Shown: positions 1 to 7,351 of the stretch, piece after piece
Numbering within the stretch: position 1 is the stretch's first letter
Layout: each line of letters begins with the position of its first letter
NCBI GenBank assembly: GCA_026987025.1
Contig: JALSNJ010000026.1
Coordinates: forward strand, 186,001 to 250,000
DNA: 64,000 nt
DNA from: Candidatus Aminicenantota bacterium
GTDB lineage: Bacteria; Acidobacteriota; Aminicenantia; S016-38
Direction: 5' to 3'
Notes under the pieces: generated by a model
What the model was told of the DNA's origin: nothing
The model's database searches: none
What the model saw: the letters and a program-made list of their open reading frames with translations, nothing else
Made by a program: the position numbers and the translations under genes

Positions 1-331
1 GAAGCTGAAAGACAACGATTCTCGCTTCCAGGGCATGGGCTTCCCTCAGGGTAATCTCCCAGGCTTCAAAAACCTGTTTTATGGGCTTGAAAAATCCAGC
101 ATCCGGGGGCCTCTGCCCCTTATATCTTCTGTATGTGGGGGAGTGGGGAGGGTGGGTTATTAACTGAAGCGCCTTCAGGGTAAACTCAAATCCCACCGGA
201 GCCTCTTCCCTCCACCTTTTTAAAGTGGAAATGGGGACCGGAGAATAAAAGGTCTGCTGCACCTCCACCACATTGAACTCCCGGAAATATTTTGCCCTTG
301 CCTCTGAAAATCCAGCACAACCTATCTTCAT
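1..331 (-). CDS. DUF72 (YecE-like) family protein, 3' part cut by window edge
   Basis: Reading the minus strand from ATG 331-329 gives an N-terminus MKIGCAGFSEARAKYF followed by VVEVQQTFYSPVP, an LKRWREEAP block and GFEFTLKALQLITH. This is the order of conserved blocks at the start of DUF72/YecE proteins (IGCSGW, VEVNxTFY, FxFxVKAxxxITH), a TIM-barrel family of unknown biochemical role. About 110 residues are present and the frame is still open at base 1, so the C-terminal half lies outside the window. The gene is divergent from mtnP with about 100 bp between. The start is preceded by GAGGA and by a TATAAT box 8 nt upstream. Family assignment is by motif recognition; no function is proposed. 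Confidence 0.8.
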   Translation of the reverse strand, partial: MKIGCAGFSEARAKYFREFNVVEVQQTFYSPVPISTLKRWREEAPVGFEFTLKALQLITHPPHSPTYRRYKGQRPPDAGFFKPIKQVFEAWEITLREAHALEARIVVFQL

Positions 332-339
332 TCCTCTAT

Positions 340-345
340 ATTATA
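340..345 (-). promoter_or_regulatory. -10 box for the DUF72 gene
   Basis: TATAAT on the minus strand ends 8 nt before the ATG of the DUF72 gene. If used, the mRNA would have almost no leader. No convincing -35 hexamer was seen. Confidence 0.4.
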
Positions 346-371
346 CATGTCCCCTAATTCAACGAGGAGAT

Positions 372-400
372 TTTAAAAGGGCTATTTTATGGGTTATACT
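372..400 (+). promoter_or_regulatory. Putative promoter of mtnP
   Basis: TTTAAA (372-377), a 17 bp spacer and TATACT (395-400) give a plausible sigma-70-type promoter. The start site would be near 407, leaving a leader of about 25 nt that holds the GGAGGTGG ribosome binding site at 423-430. Confidence 0.45.
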
Positions 401-432
401 TTCTCTTCAGAACATAGCATTTGGAGGTGGCC

Positions 433-1299
433 ATGGGAAAAATTGAAATAGGGGTCATCGGTGGCTCAGGCTTCTACGAGATGGAAGGGATTAAAATTTT
501 AGAAAAGCTCAGACCGAATACCCCCTTTGGCAAACCCTCCGACGAAATAGTGGTAGGTGAGATTGAGGGTAGAAGGCTGGGGTTTCTGGCCAGGCACGGA
601 AAGGGCCATGTTTTTCTCCCCAGCGAAGTCCCATACAGGGCCAACATTTACGCCATGAAGATGCTGGGGGCCGAGAGGATCATTTCCGTATCCGCCGTAG
701 GCTCCCTGAAGGAGGAATACCCTCCCCTGCACATGGTTCTTCCCGATTATTTCTTTGACCTGACGAAGAAAAGGGAATCCACCTTCTTCGGCCAGGGCAT
801 CGCCGCCCATGTATCCTTCGCAGACCCCACTTGCCCGGTGCTTAAGGAGGCCATTTATAGAGCAGCGAAGGAGGAGGGGGTGCCCGTCCACAGAGGAGGG
901 ACCTATGTTTGTATAGAGGGGCCGCAGTTCTCCACCAGAGCTGAAAGCGAGTTTTACAGGAAGATGGGCTTTGATGTCATAGGGATGACCAACGCCACCG
1001 AGGCGAAGCTGGCCAGAGAGGCGGAAATGTGCTATGTAACCCTTGCCATGGTAACCGATTACGACTGCTGGCATCAGGAAGAGGAGGAGGTAAGCGTGGA
1101 GCTGGTGGTGGAAAATCTGAGGAAGAACATAAAAAACGCCCAGAGGGTCATCAGGGCTGCCCTTAAATATATACCCGCCGCCCGGGGCGAGGACTGCTCC
1201 TGTGCCAATGCCCTTCAAAACGCCATTATAACTTCCAGGGACAAAATACCGGAGGAAGCGAGGAAAAAACTTCATCTCATCGTGGGGAGGTATTTATGA
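433..1299 (+). CDS. mtnP: S-methyl-5'-thioadenosine phosphorylase
   Basis: This 288-residue protein phosphorolyses methylthioadenosine, a by-product of polyamine synthesis, to adenine and methylthioribose-1-phosphate. The N-terminal phosphate loop IGVIGGSGFYEMEG, the RHGKGHVFLPSEVPYRANI block, EGPQFSTRAES, GMTNATEAKLARE and VTDYDCWH mark the trimeric PNP/MTAP family. The Asp in TDYDCW is typical of MTAP, whereas PNPs carry Asn there. A TTG at 421 is in frame, but GGAGGTGG at 423-430 sits correctly for ATG 433, so that start is chosen. It overlaps the next kinase gene by ATGA. Apt (6838) and the SpeE operon (60 kb) supply the pathway on either side. Guanosine/inosine phosphorylase activity cannot be excluded. 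Confidence 0.93.
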   Translation: MGKIEIGVIGGSGFYEMEGIKILEKLRPNTPFGKPSDEIVVGEIEGRRLGFLARHGKGHVFLPSEVPYRANIYAMKMLGAERIISVSAVGSLKEEYPPLHMVLPDYFFDLTKKRESTFFGQGIAAHVSFADPTCPVLKEAIYRAAKEEGVPVHRGGTYVCIEGPQFSTRAESEFYRKMGFDVIGMTNATEAKLAREAEMCYVTLAMVTDYDCWHQEEEEVSVELVVENLRKNIKNAQRVIRAALKYIPAARGEDCSCANALQNAIITSRDKIPEEARKKLHLIVGRYL

Positions 1300-2180
1300 A
1301 GGAAATCCTGGCCATAGGCTCCATAGCCCTGGACGATGTGGAAACTCCCTACGGCAGAAGGGAGAATGCGGTGGGAGGTTCCTTAATCTATTTTTCCTAC
1401 GCCGCCTCCATATTTTCAAAGGTGGCTCTGGTGGGGGTGGTGGGAAAGGACTTCCCTCAGGAAACCCTTAAGGACTTGGAGAAAAGGGGGTGTGACCTGG
1501 AGGGGGTGGAGGTCAAAGAAGGGCTCTCCTTCCGCTGGGCCGGGGTTTACAGGAAGGGGGAGGAGGACCCGCAGACCCTGAGGACCCAGCTGGGGCTTTT
1601 CGGAAGTTTTCAACCCGAACCTCCGGCCAGCTACCTCAAAACGAAGATCTTATATCTGGGCAACCTTTCCCCATCCCTCCAATTGTCACTTCTGAAAAAA
1701 ATTGACCACGAAATCGCCGCCATGGACACCATGAACCACTGGATAGAGGGCCACAGGAAGGAGCTCCTTGCCCTTTTGGAAAAGGTGAACATCCTGTTTA
1801 TAAACCGTCGGGAGGCGGAAATGCTGTCCGGGGAAAGCGGTAGCGTGCCGGCGTGTTATAAGCTCCTGGAAATGGGGCCTGAGACCGTGGTGGTAAAAAG
1901 AGGAGAATCAGGGGCCTTTCTCTGTTCTCAGCGAATTGTCTCTGCCCTTCCCGCCTACCCTGTGCGGGAGGTGGTGGACCCCACCGGCGCCGGCGACAGT
2001 TTCGCCGGAGGGTTCTTAGGGGCCCTATCCAGAGGGGAGGCTCTGTCAAAGGCCCTGGCCGTGGGCATAGCGGTTTCTTCCTTTACCGTGGAGGCCTTTT
2101 CGGTGGACAGGCTGTCCACTGTATCTAAGGAAGAGGTGGAGGGAAGACTCCGGAAACTCAGGGCCATAGTAAGCTTTTAA
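1296..2180 (+). CDS. PfkB/ribokinase-family kinase
   Basis: The 294-residue protein has the N-terminal AVGGSLIYFSYAAS substrate segment and the C-terminal signature DPTGAGDSFAGGFLGAL, whose Asp is the catalytic base and whose GAGD forms the anion hole. It therefore phosphorylates a sugar or nucleoside using ATP, but the substrate is not readable from sequence. The start overlaps the mtnP stop by four bases (ATGA), so the two are translationally coupled. A PfkB kinase of this type beside MTA phosphorylase is an arrangement I recall from several bacterial phyla, which suggests a nucleoside or methylthioribose-linked role (inference). Its last four bases overlap the convergent priA. Confidence 0.85.
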   Translation: MKEILAIGSIALDDVETPYGRRENAVGGSLIYFSYAASIFSKVALVGVVGKDFPQETLKDLEKRGCDLEGVEVKEGLSFRWAGVYRKGEEDPQTLRTQLGLFGSFQPEPPASYLKTKILYLGNLSPSLQLSLLKKIDHEIAAMDTMNHWIEGHRKELLALLEKVNILFINRREAEMLSGESGSVPACYKLLEMGPETVVVKRGESGAFLCSQRIVSALPAYPVREVVDPTGAGDSFAGGFLGALSRGEALSKALAVGIAVSSFTVEAFSVDRLSTVSKEEVEGRLRKLRAIVSF

Positions 2181-4294
2181 AGAACCTGAGCAGGGGAGAC
2201 TATCACGGAGACCCCCCTTATGGGAAATATTCTTTCCCAGTAAACCTCAGAGAACCTTTTCCAGTCCTCCTCCTTCTCAAATTCCACAAAAAGGTGGGCC
2301 CTCCACTTGCCCCCGATCTTCTGAAAAGGGGCCAGAACCGGTCCCCGTTTCCTGAACCCCTGAAGAAGGGAAAAAAGGTGCCTTGATTTCACTCCCAAGG
2401 TTTTCCTGTCCTTCTCCTCAATCAAAAGCCTCACCAGTTTCACGAAGGGGGGATAGAGAAGCCTTCTCCTCAACTCTATTTCCTTGGAGAAAAATCTCCT
2501 GTAATCCTGAAGCCGGGCGGCCTCTATGGCATGATGCTCCGGATACCTGGTCTGTATAAAAGCTCTTCCGGCCTCCACCCTCCCTGCCCTGCCCACCATC
2601 TGGGTTATGAGCTGAAAAGTTCTCTCGGCCGCTGTAAAATCGGGAAAGCGAAGTAGAAGATCCGGGAAAAACACTCCCACCAGAGTAACTCCGGGGAAAT
2701 TGTGCCCCTTGGAAATAAGCTGGGTCCCCACCAAAACATCTATCTCCCCCCGGTAAAACTTTTTCAGAATACGCCTGGCCAGGTTCTTCTTCCTGGAAAC
2801 ATCGGCATCAAATCTTTCCACCTTCAAATAGGGGAATTTTTTCCGAAAGGCCTGGGTCAATTTTTGAATACCGGGGGCTCCGGAGGGGGCCATTTCCCCT
2901 CCGCAGAGGGGACAGGTGGAGGGAGGTTCCTCCTGGTACCCGCAATAATGGCATTGAAGCAGGTTTTCCTCCCTGTGGTAGGTGAGGGGAAGCTCACAGT
3001 GAGGACAGAGGGGAACATGTCCGCAAACTTTACACTGGTAAAAGGAAGTAAAGCCCCGCCGGTTCATGAGGACCAGGGCCTGTTTTCCTTTGGCCTTCTC
3101 CTCCTGAAGGGCCGTGGAAAATTCCCGGCTTATCAAACCCCTCTTTCCCTTCATGGATACCACGGTTACCTGCGGAAGGGGCAGGTCCCCCAACCTTCTT
3201 TCAAGCTGGTGAAGCCTTATTTCCCCGAGGGTGGCCCTGTAAAATGTATCCACGCTGGGGGTGGCGGAGGAGAAAATCACGGTGGCACCCTCCACCCTTC
3301 CCCTCTCTTCCGCCACAGCCACCGCGTTATAGCGGGGGGATTTTTCCTGATCGTAGGAAAGGTCGTGTTCCTCATCCACGATTATCAGCCTGAGGTTCTG
3401 AACCGGAGCGAAAATCGCAGACCTGGCCCCCAGGGCTATACGGCTCTTTCCCTCCATTAAATTCCTCCACCCTCCCCCCTTTCTCCCGTAGGACACCATG
3501 GAATGTATTATCTCCACCCCTGCGAACCTGGAGGCAAGTAGCTGATAGGGGAAGGGAACCATGGATATTTCCGGCACCAAATAAATTACCCCACCTCCCT
3601 CCTTGAGCACCTTCTCTATTACTTTGAGGAGGACGAAGGTCTTTCCGCTCCCGGTTATCCCGTAAAGCAGATGAAGGGAAAAGCCCTGGCTCAGGCTGGA
3701 GATAAGCTCCCGGGCCACCCTTTTCCCCTCTGGGCTGAGCTCCACCTCCCTTATTTCAGGGAAAAGATAGGGTTCGACGGTGGGGGAAAAAACCTCCCTT
3801 TTTTCCCTGTAAACCTCCTGGAGAAACCCCCTTTTCTTCAGTTTAGTTAGTCTGTAATCGGCCCATTTTCCCAGACTCCTCCTGAGATACCTTCTGGTAT
3901 AGGGTCTGTTCAGGAGAAATTTCACCAGCTCGGCTTCCTTCCCGTCCTCTAAGGCCAGGAAAACCCCCTCCGAAGTGGGAAAATAAAGGGGGGAACCCCC
4001 TCCCTTCTCCCTGGGGGGCATCATCAGGTTGAGATAAAGGCCCCTGGGCTGAAGAAACCTGCGCTGTAATCTGTCGGCCAGGGTTAAAAGGGCCTCGGGA
4101 AGAACGGTGGAGGATTTCTTGAGGATCGGCTTCACATTGAAGGCCGCCCCCCGGGCTTCCTCCCAGACCACCCCCACCGTCTTTCTTCCCCGAAGGTCCA
4201 CCTCCACCACCTGGCCCCTTTTCAGCTCATCCCCGCTGGAATAGGTAAGTAGATGGGGAATCCTTTCACACGGGGCTATTTTGTAAAGCCTCAC
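2177..4294 (-). CDS. priA: Primosomal replication-restart helicase PriA
   Basis: PriA loads the replisome at stalled forks. The 705-residue protein has an N-terminal 3'-DNA-binding domain (about 1-100), a Walker A motif GITGSGKT near residue 215, the helicase box DEEHD, and a zinc region with four paired cysteines (CKVCGHVPLCPHC, CHYC, CPLC). These are followed by helicase lobe 2 motifs GTQLISKGHNFPGVT and QMVGRAGR. The start is GTG, overlapping the upstream gene's TGA (GTGA), with no Shine-Dalgarno, which implies translational coupling. It ends by overlapping the pfkB stop. The length is slightly below the usual 730 or so. Confidence 0.96.
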   Translation of the reverse strand: MRLYKIAPCERIPHLLTYSSGDELKRGQVVEVDLRGRKTVGVVWEEARGAAFNVKPILKKSSTVLPEALLTLADRLQRRFLQPRGLYLNLMMPPREKGGGSPLYFPTSEGVFLALEDGKEAELVKFLLNRPYTRRYLRRSLGKWADYRLTKLKKRGFLQEVYREKREVFSPTVEPYLFPEIREVELSPEGKRVARELISSLSQGFSLHLLYGITGSGKTFVLLKVIEKVLKEGGGVIYLVPEISMVPFPYQLLASRFAGVEIIHSMVSYGRKGGGWRNLMEGKSRIALGARSAIFAPVQNLRLIIVDEEHDLSYDQEKSPRYNAVAVAEERGRVEGATVIFSSATPSVDTFYRATLGEIRLHQLERRLGDLPLPQVTVVSMKGKRGLISREFSTALQEEKAKGKQALVLMNRRGFTSFYQCKVCGHVPLCPHCELPLTYHREENLLQCHYCGYQEEPPSTCPLCGGEMAPSGAPGIQKLTQAFRKKFPYLKVERFDADVSRKKNLARRILKKFYRGEIDVLVGTQLISKGHNFPGVTLVGVFFPDLLLRFPDFTAAERTFQLITQMVGRAGRVEAGRAFIQTRYPEHHAIEAARLQDYRRFFSKEIELRRRLLYPPFVKLVRLLIEEKDRKTLGVKSRHLFSLLQGFRKRGPVLAPFQKIGGKWRAHLFVEFEKEEDWKRFSEVYWERIFPIRGVSVIVSPAQVL

Positions 4295-4743
4295 TTCTTG
4301 ATGCCCATTCTAAGGAGGCTCAAAAGGGCAAGTATTCCCGGGGAAAGCAGGAGATAGGTTGTTATCACCTGTTGAAATCCGGCTATTAAAATTTTCATGG
4401 CCTTTATCCTGAATCCCTTAGCTATGTGGGGACCCAGGAGCACCGCAAACATCACGAGAAATCCGGAGACCAGGAATATACCAAGGCTCAGGAGAAGGCC
4501 GTTTAAAAAGGTTTTTACCAAATCTTCCCTGGAGAACTCGCTTCGGAAGAAAAAGACGCTGTAAAGCGAAGAGGCCAAGGCTAGGGCTGCCCCGGCAGCC
4601 CCCTGATATAGGTTCTCCGAACCCCTTAGGACAGCCCAGGAAAGGAGAAGGGAAGCCACCAGAACCGCAAGGAAACCTGCGGTATAGATGGCCATTGGCA
4701 CCCTTTCCCACCGTCTTTTCCTCTCTTCCAGGTCAAAGAGCAT
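4291..4743 (-). CDS. Hypothetical four-helix membrane protein
   Basis: This is a 150-residue protein that I do not recognise. It has a charged N-terminus (MLFDLEERKRRWERV) and four hydrophobic segments at about 17-40, 46-65, 80-104 and 118-145. A short KGFRIKAMK stretch separates the last two. It lies between EF-G-2 (12 bp upstream) and priA (4 bp overlap), so it is cotranscribed and probably coupled to priA. The topology vaguely recalls AtpI-like or AtpZ-like proteins, but no diagnostic motif is present and no ATP synthase genes are nearby. Codon use matches its neighbours, so the gene is probably real. Confidence 0.7.
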   Translation of the reverse strand: MLFDLEERKRRWERVPMAIYTAGFLAVLVASLLLSWAVLRGSENLYQGAAGAALALASSLYSVFFFRSEFSREDLVKTFLNGLLLSLGIFLVSGFLVMFAVLLGPHIAKGFRIKAMKILIAGFQQVITTYLLLSPGILALLSLLRMGIKK

Positions 4744-4755
4744 TCAAAAACCCGC

Positions 4756-6828
4756 TCATTCCTCCTCGGCGGAAATTCTCCCCTCGGCCTTAGCCTGCTC
4801 TATTATCTTTTCCTGAAGGTGAGGAGGCACCTCGTCGTAATGGGAAAACTCCATACGGTAGGTTCCCCTTCCACCGGTGATGGAGGTAAGGTCCGGCTCA
4901 AAGGTAAGCATTTCTGCCATGGGCACATAGGCCTTTATAACCGCCTTCTTTCCCCTCATCTCCGTTCCCAGGATCCTTCCCCTCCTTCCGTTGAGGTTCC
5001 CCATAACATCTCCCATGTACTGTTCCGGCACTATCACCTCCACCTTCATTATGGGTTCCAGGAGGGTGGGTTTTGCCATCTTCGCTCCCTTCTTGAAGGC
5101 CATGGAGGCAGCTATCTGGAAGGCAAGGTCCGAAGAATCCACAGGATGATACGAACCATCGTAGAGTATTACCCTGAAGTCCACCGTGGGGTACCCTGCC
5201 AGGACCCCCTTCTTCCTCGCCTCCTGGATTCCCTTCTCCACAGCGGGGATGAAGTTCTTTGGAATGGCTCCCCCAAAGATCTGGTCCACAAATTCAAAAT
5301 CCTCTCCCCTGGGAAGGGGTTCCATCTTTATCTTAACATCCCCGTACTGTCCCCTTCCTCCTGTTTGCTTCTTGTATTTCCCCTGAACATCGGCGGTGCC
5401 CTTTATGGTCTCCCTGTAGGGGATTTTGGGGGTCTTAAGCAGGACTTCCACCCCGTATTGCTTCTTGAGCTTGGAAATCAGCACCTCCACATGGAGCTGC
5501 CCGTTGCCGGACAGAATGAGTTCCTTGGTCTCGCTGTCCCTCTCTGCTTTGAAGCTGGGGTCCTCTTCGTGAAGTTTGTGAAGGGCGTTGGAAATCTTGT
5601 CCTCGTCCTTCTTGGTCTTGGGTTCTATGGCAAAGGAGATGGTGGGCTCGTAAAGAGGCGGGAAGGGCAGCTTCATCGGCCTATCCTTGGAACAGAGGGT
5701 ATCTCCGGTGAAGGTATTCTTCAACTTGGCCGTGGCCACTATTTCCCCGGCCACCGCCTCCTCGGCGGATACATGCTCCTTTCCCATAAGATAGAAGATG
5801 TTGGATATTTTCTCCTCGGTCTCCCGGTTGGCGTTTAAAACCACAGTGTCAGGGGTAAGCCTTCCTGAAAAAACCCTCATTATACTTATCCTGCCGGCAA
5901 AGGGGTCGGAAAGGGTCTTAAACACTAAGGTAGCTAAGGGTTCGTCAACATCGGGTTTTATCTCCAGGTCCTCTACCCTTATGGGAGGTCTTTCTGCAGG
6001 GGAAGGCAAAAGCTCCACCACCGCGCTGAGGAGGTTCCAGGTCCCTATATTGAGGGCTGCAGAGGCCGGAAGGACGGGATAGATTTCCCCGGCCATCACC
6101 GAATTCCTCAGCCCTCCGGCAAGATCTTCCTGGGAAAGGGCGTCTTCCAGATACTTCTCCATTAGCTCCTCGTCGGACTCCGCCACCATCTCCACCATCT
6201 CGCTTCTCCATTTTTCGTAGCTCTCCTGCAGGTCCGCAGGCACCTCAGACTCTTCCCATTGGCCTGACTCATCGGCTTTGTATATGTAGGCCTTCCCTTT
6301 TACCAGGTCCACAATCCCCTTAAAATCCTTCTCCTTGCCCAGGGGTAGGGCTATGGGCACTATTTTCCTCCCGAAGGATTCCTTTAAGGACTCTAAGGCA
6401 GAGAAGAAATCGGTGTTCTCCCGGTCCAGCTTGTTCACCACCACGAGCCTGGGAAGGCCCAGCCTGTCCAGAATCTCCCAGGCCCTTTCCGTCTGAACCT
6501 CCACCCCGGAGGCCGCATCCACCATCACCACGCCGGCATCGGCAGCGTAAAGGGCAGCCTCAGTTTCCCAGAAAAAGTTGGGAAAACCGGGGGTATCTAT
6601 AAGATTTATCCTGTGGCCCTCAAAATCGGTAAAGGCCACCGCCGTGGAAATCGTTATTTTCCTTTCTATCTCCTCTGGGTCAAAATCCGTGATGGTATTT
6701 CCCTGGTCCACCTTCAAAAACCTGTTGGTTTTACCGGTGTAAAAGAGAACCGCCGAAACCAAGGTGGTCTTTCCAGTATGTCCGTGCCCCACAAAGGCTA
6801 TGTTCCTTATGGTTTTAGGGTCTCTCAT
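4756..6828 (-). CDS. Elongation factor G paralogue (EF-G-2 type)
   Basis: This 690-residue translational GTPase has G1 GHGHTGKTT, G3 DTPGFPNF, G4 NKLD, and EF-G domains II-V. Domain IV includes the QTGGRGQYGDV and YDGSYHPVDSSDLAF blocks, and domain V includes the C-terminal LTGGRGTYRMEFSHY. Canonical EF-G has AHIDAGKTTT in G1; the GHGxxGKTT form with TITDFDPEE is that of the second EF-G group, such as the Thermus EF-G-2 paralogue. It is therefore probably not the main translocase, which would be expected in a str operon elsewhere. An AAGGAGGGAAA site precedes ATG 6828. It sits 9 bp downstream of apt in the same operon. Its precise role (translocation under particular conditions or ribosome recycling) cannot be told. 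Confidence 0.88.
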   Translation of the reverse strand: MRDPKTIRNIAFVGHGHTGKTTLVSAVLFYTGKTNRFLKVDQGNTITDFDPEEIERKITISTAVAFTDFEGHRINLIDTPGFPNFFWETEAALYAADAGVVMVDAASGVEVQTERAWEILDRLGLPRLVVVNKLDRENTDFFSALESLKESFGRKIVPIALPLGKEKDFKGIVDLVKGKAYIYKADESGQWEESEVPADLQESYEKWRSEMVEMVAESDEELMEKYLEDALSQEDLAGGLRNSVMAGEIYPVLPASAALNIGTWNLLSAVVELLPSPAERPPIRVEDLEIKPDVDEPLATLVFKTLSDPFAGRISIMRVFSGRLTPDTVVLNANRETEEKISNIFYLMGKEHVSAEEAVAGEIVATAKLKNTFTGDTLCSKDRPMKLPFPPLYEPTISFAIEPKTKKDEDKISNALHKLHEEDPSFKAERDSETKELILSGNGQLHVEVLISKLKKQYGVEVLLKTPKIPYRETIKGTADVQGKYKKQTGGRGQYGDVKIKMEPLPRGEDFEFVDQIFGGAIPKNFIPAVEKGIQEARKKGVLAGYPTVDFRVILYDGSYHPVDSSDLAFQIAASMAFKKGAKMAKPTLLEPIMKVEVIVPEQYMGDVMGNLNGRRGRILGTEMRGKKAVIKAYVPMAEMLTFEPDLTSITGGRGTYRMEFSHYDEVPPHLQEKIIEQAKAEGRISAEEE

Positions 6829-6837
6829 TTTCCCTCC

Positions 6838-7350
6838 TTAGTATTTTATTATTGTCTCTACCCTGTAATTTCCAAGGGCCTCCCTTCCTTTGAGGAAGGT
6901 AAGTTCCACCAGGAAAGAAAAGCCCACCACCTTGCCCCCCTGCTTTTCCACCAAGGAGGCCAAGGCCCTGGCGGTGCCTCCGGTGGCTATAAGGTCATCC
7001 ACAATCAATATTCTATCATTTTCCCCAATAGAGTCCTGGTGAACTTCCACCGTGGCTTCCCCGTATTCAAGGCTGTAGGTGGCCTGGAGGGTCCTGCGGG
7101 GAAGTTTCCCCTTTTTTCTGGCAATGACGAGTCCACAGCGCAGCTCATAGGCCATGGGAGCGCCGAAGATAAACCCCCGGGCCTCCATCGCCAGAATTTT
7201 GTCTATTCTCTCGCCCCTGTAGGGTTTTAGCATTTCCCCCACTGCGTGGCGGAAGGCCTCCGGATTCAAGAGCAGAGGAGTTATATCCTTGAAAATTATC
7301 CCTTCCTTGGGGAAATCAGGGACATCCCTTACGAATTTCTTAAGGTCCAT
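6838..7350 (-). CDS. apt: Adenine phosphoribosyltransferase
   Basis: Converts adenine and PRPP to AMP. At 170 residues it has the usual Apt length. Visible blocks are the N-terminal FVRDVPDFPKEGIIFKDITPLL segment, ARGFIFGAPMAYEL, ARKKGKLP and the PRPP-binding signature ILIVDDLIATGGTA. The start ATG has GGGAGGT seven bases upstream. It lies 1 bp after the GT-C/TPR gene and 9 bp before EF-G-2. Together with mtnP it would recover adenine from methylthioadenosine. Confidence 0.96.
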   Translation of the reverse strand: MDLKKFVRDVPDFPKEGIIFKDITPLLLNPEAFRHAVGEMLKPYRGERIDKILAMEARGFIFGAPMAYELRCGLVIARKKGKLPRRTLQATYSLEYGEATVEVHQDSIGENDRILIVDDLIATGGTARALASLVEKQGGKVVGFSFLVELTFLKGREALGNYRVETIIKY

Positions 7351-7351
7351 T

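Noticed and set aside
499-1275. Long open frame on the minus strand opposite mtnP (258 codons), and similar ones such as 4819-5838 opposite EF-G-2
   Set aside because: They mirror strongly coding genes. Low use of TTA, CTA and TCA codons in the real genes removes antisense stops and leaves long empty frames. They have no ribosome binding sites or recognisable domains.
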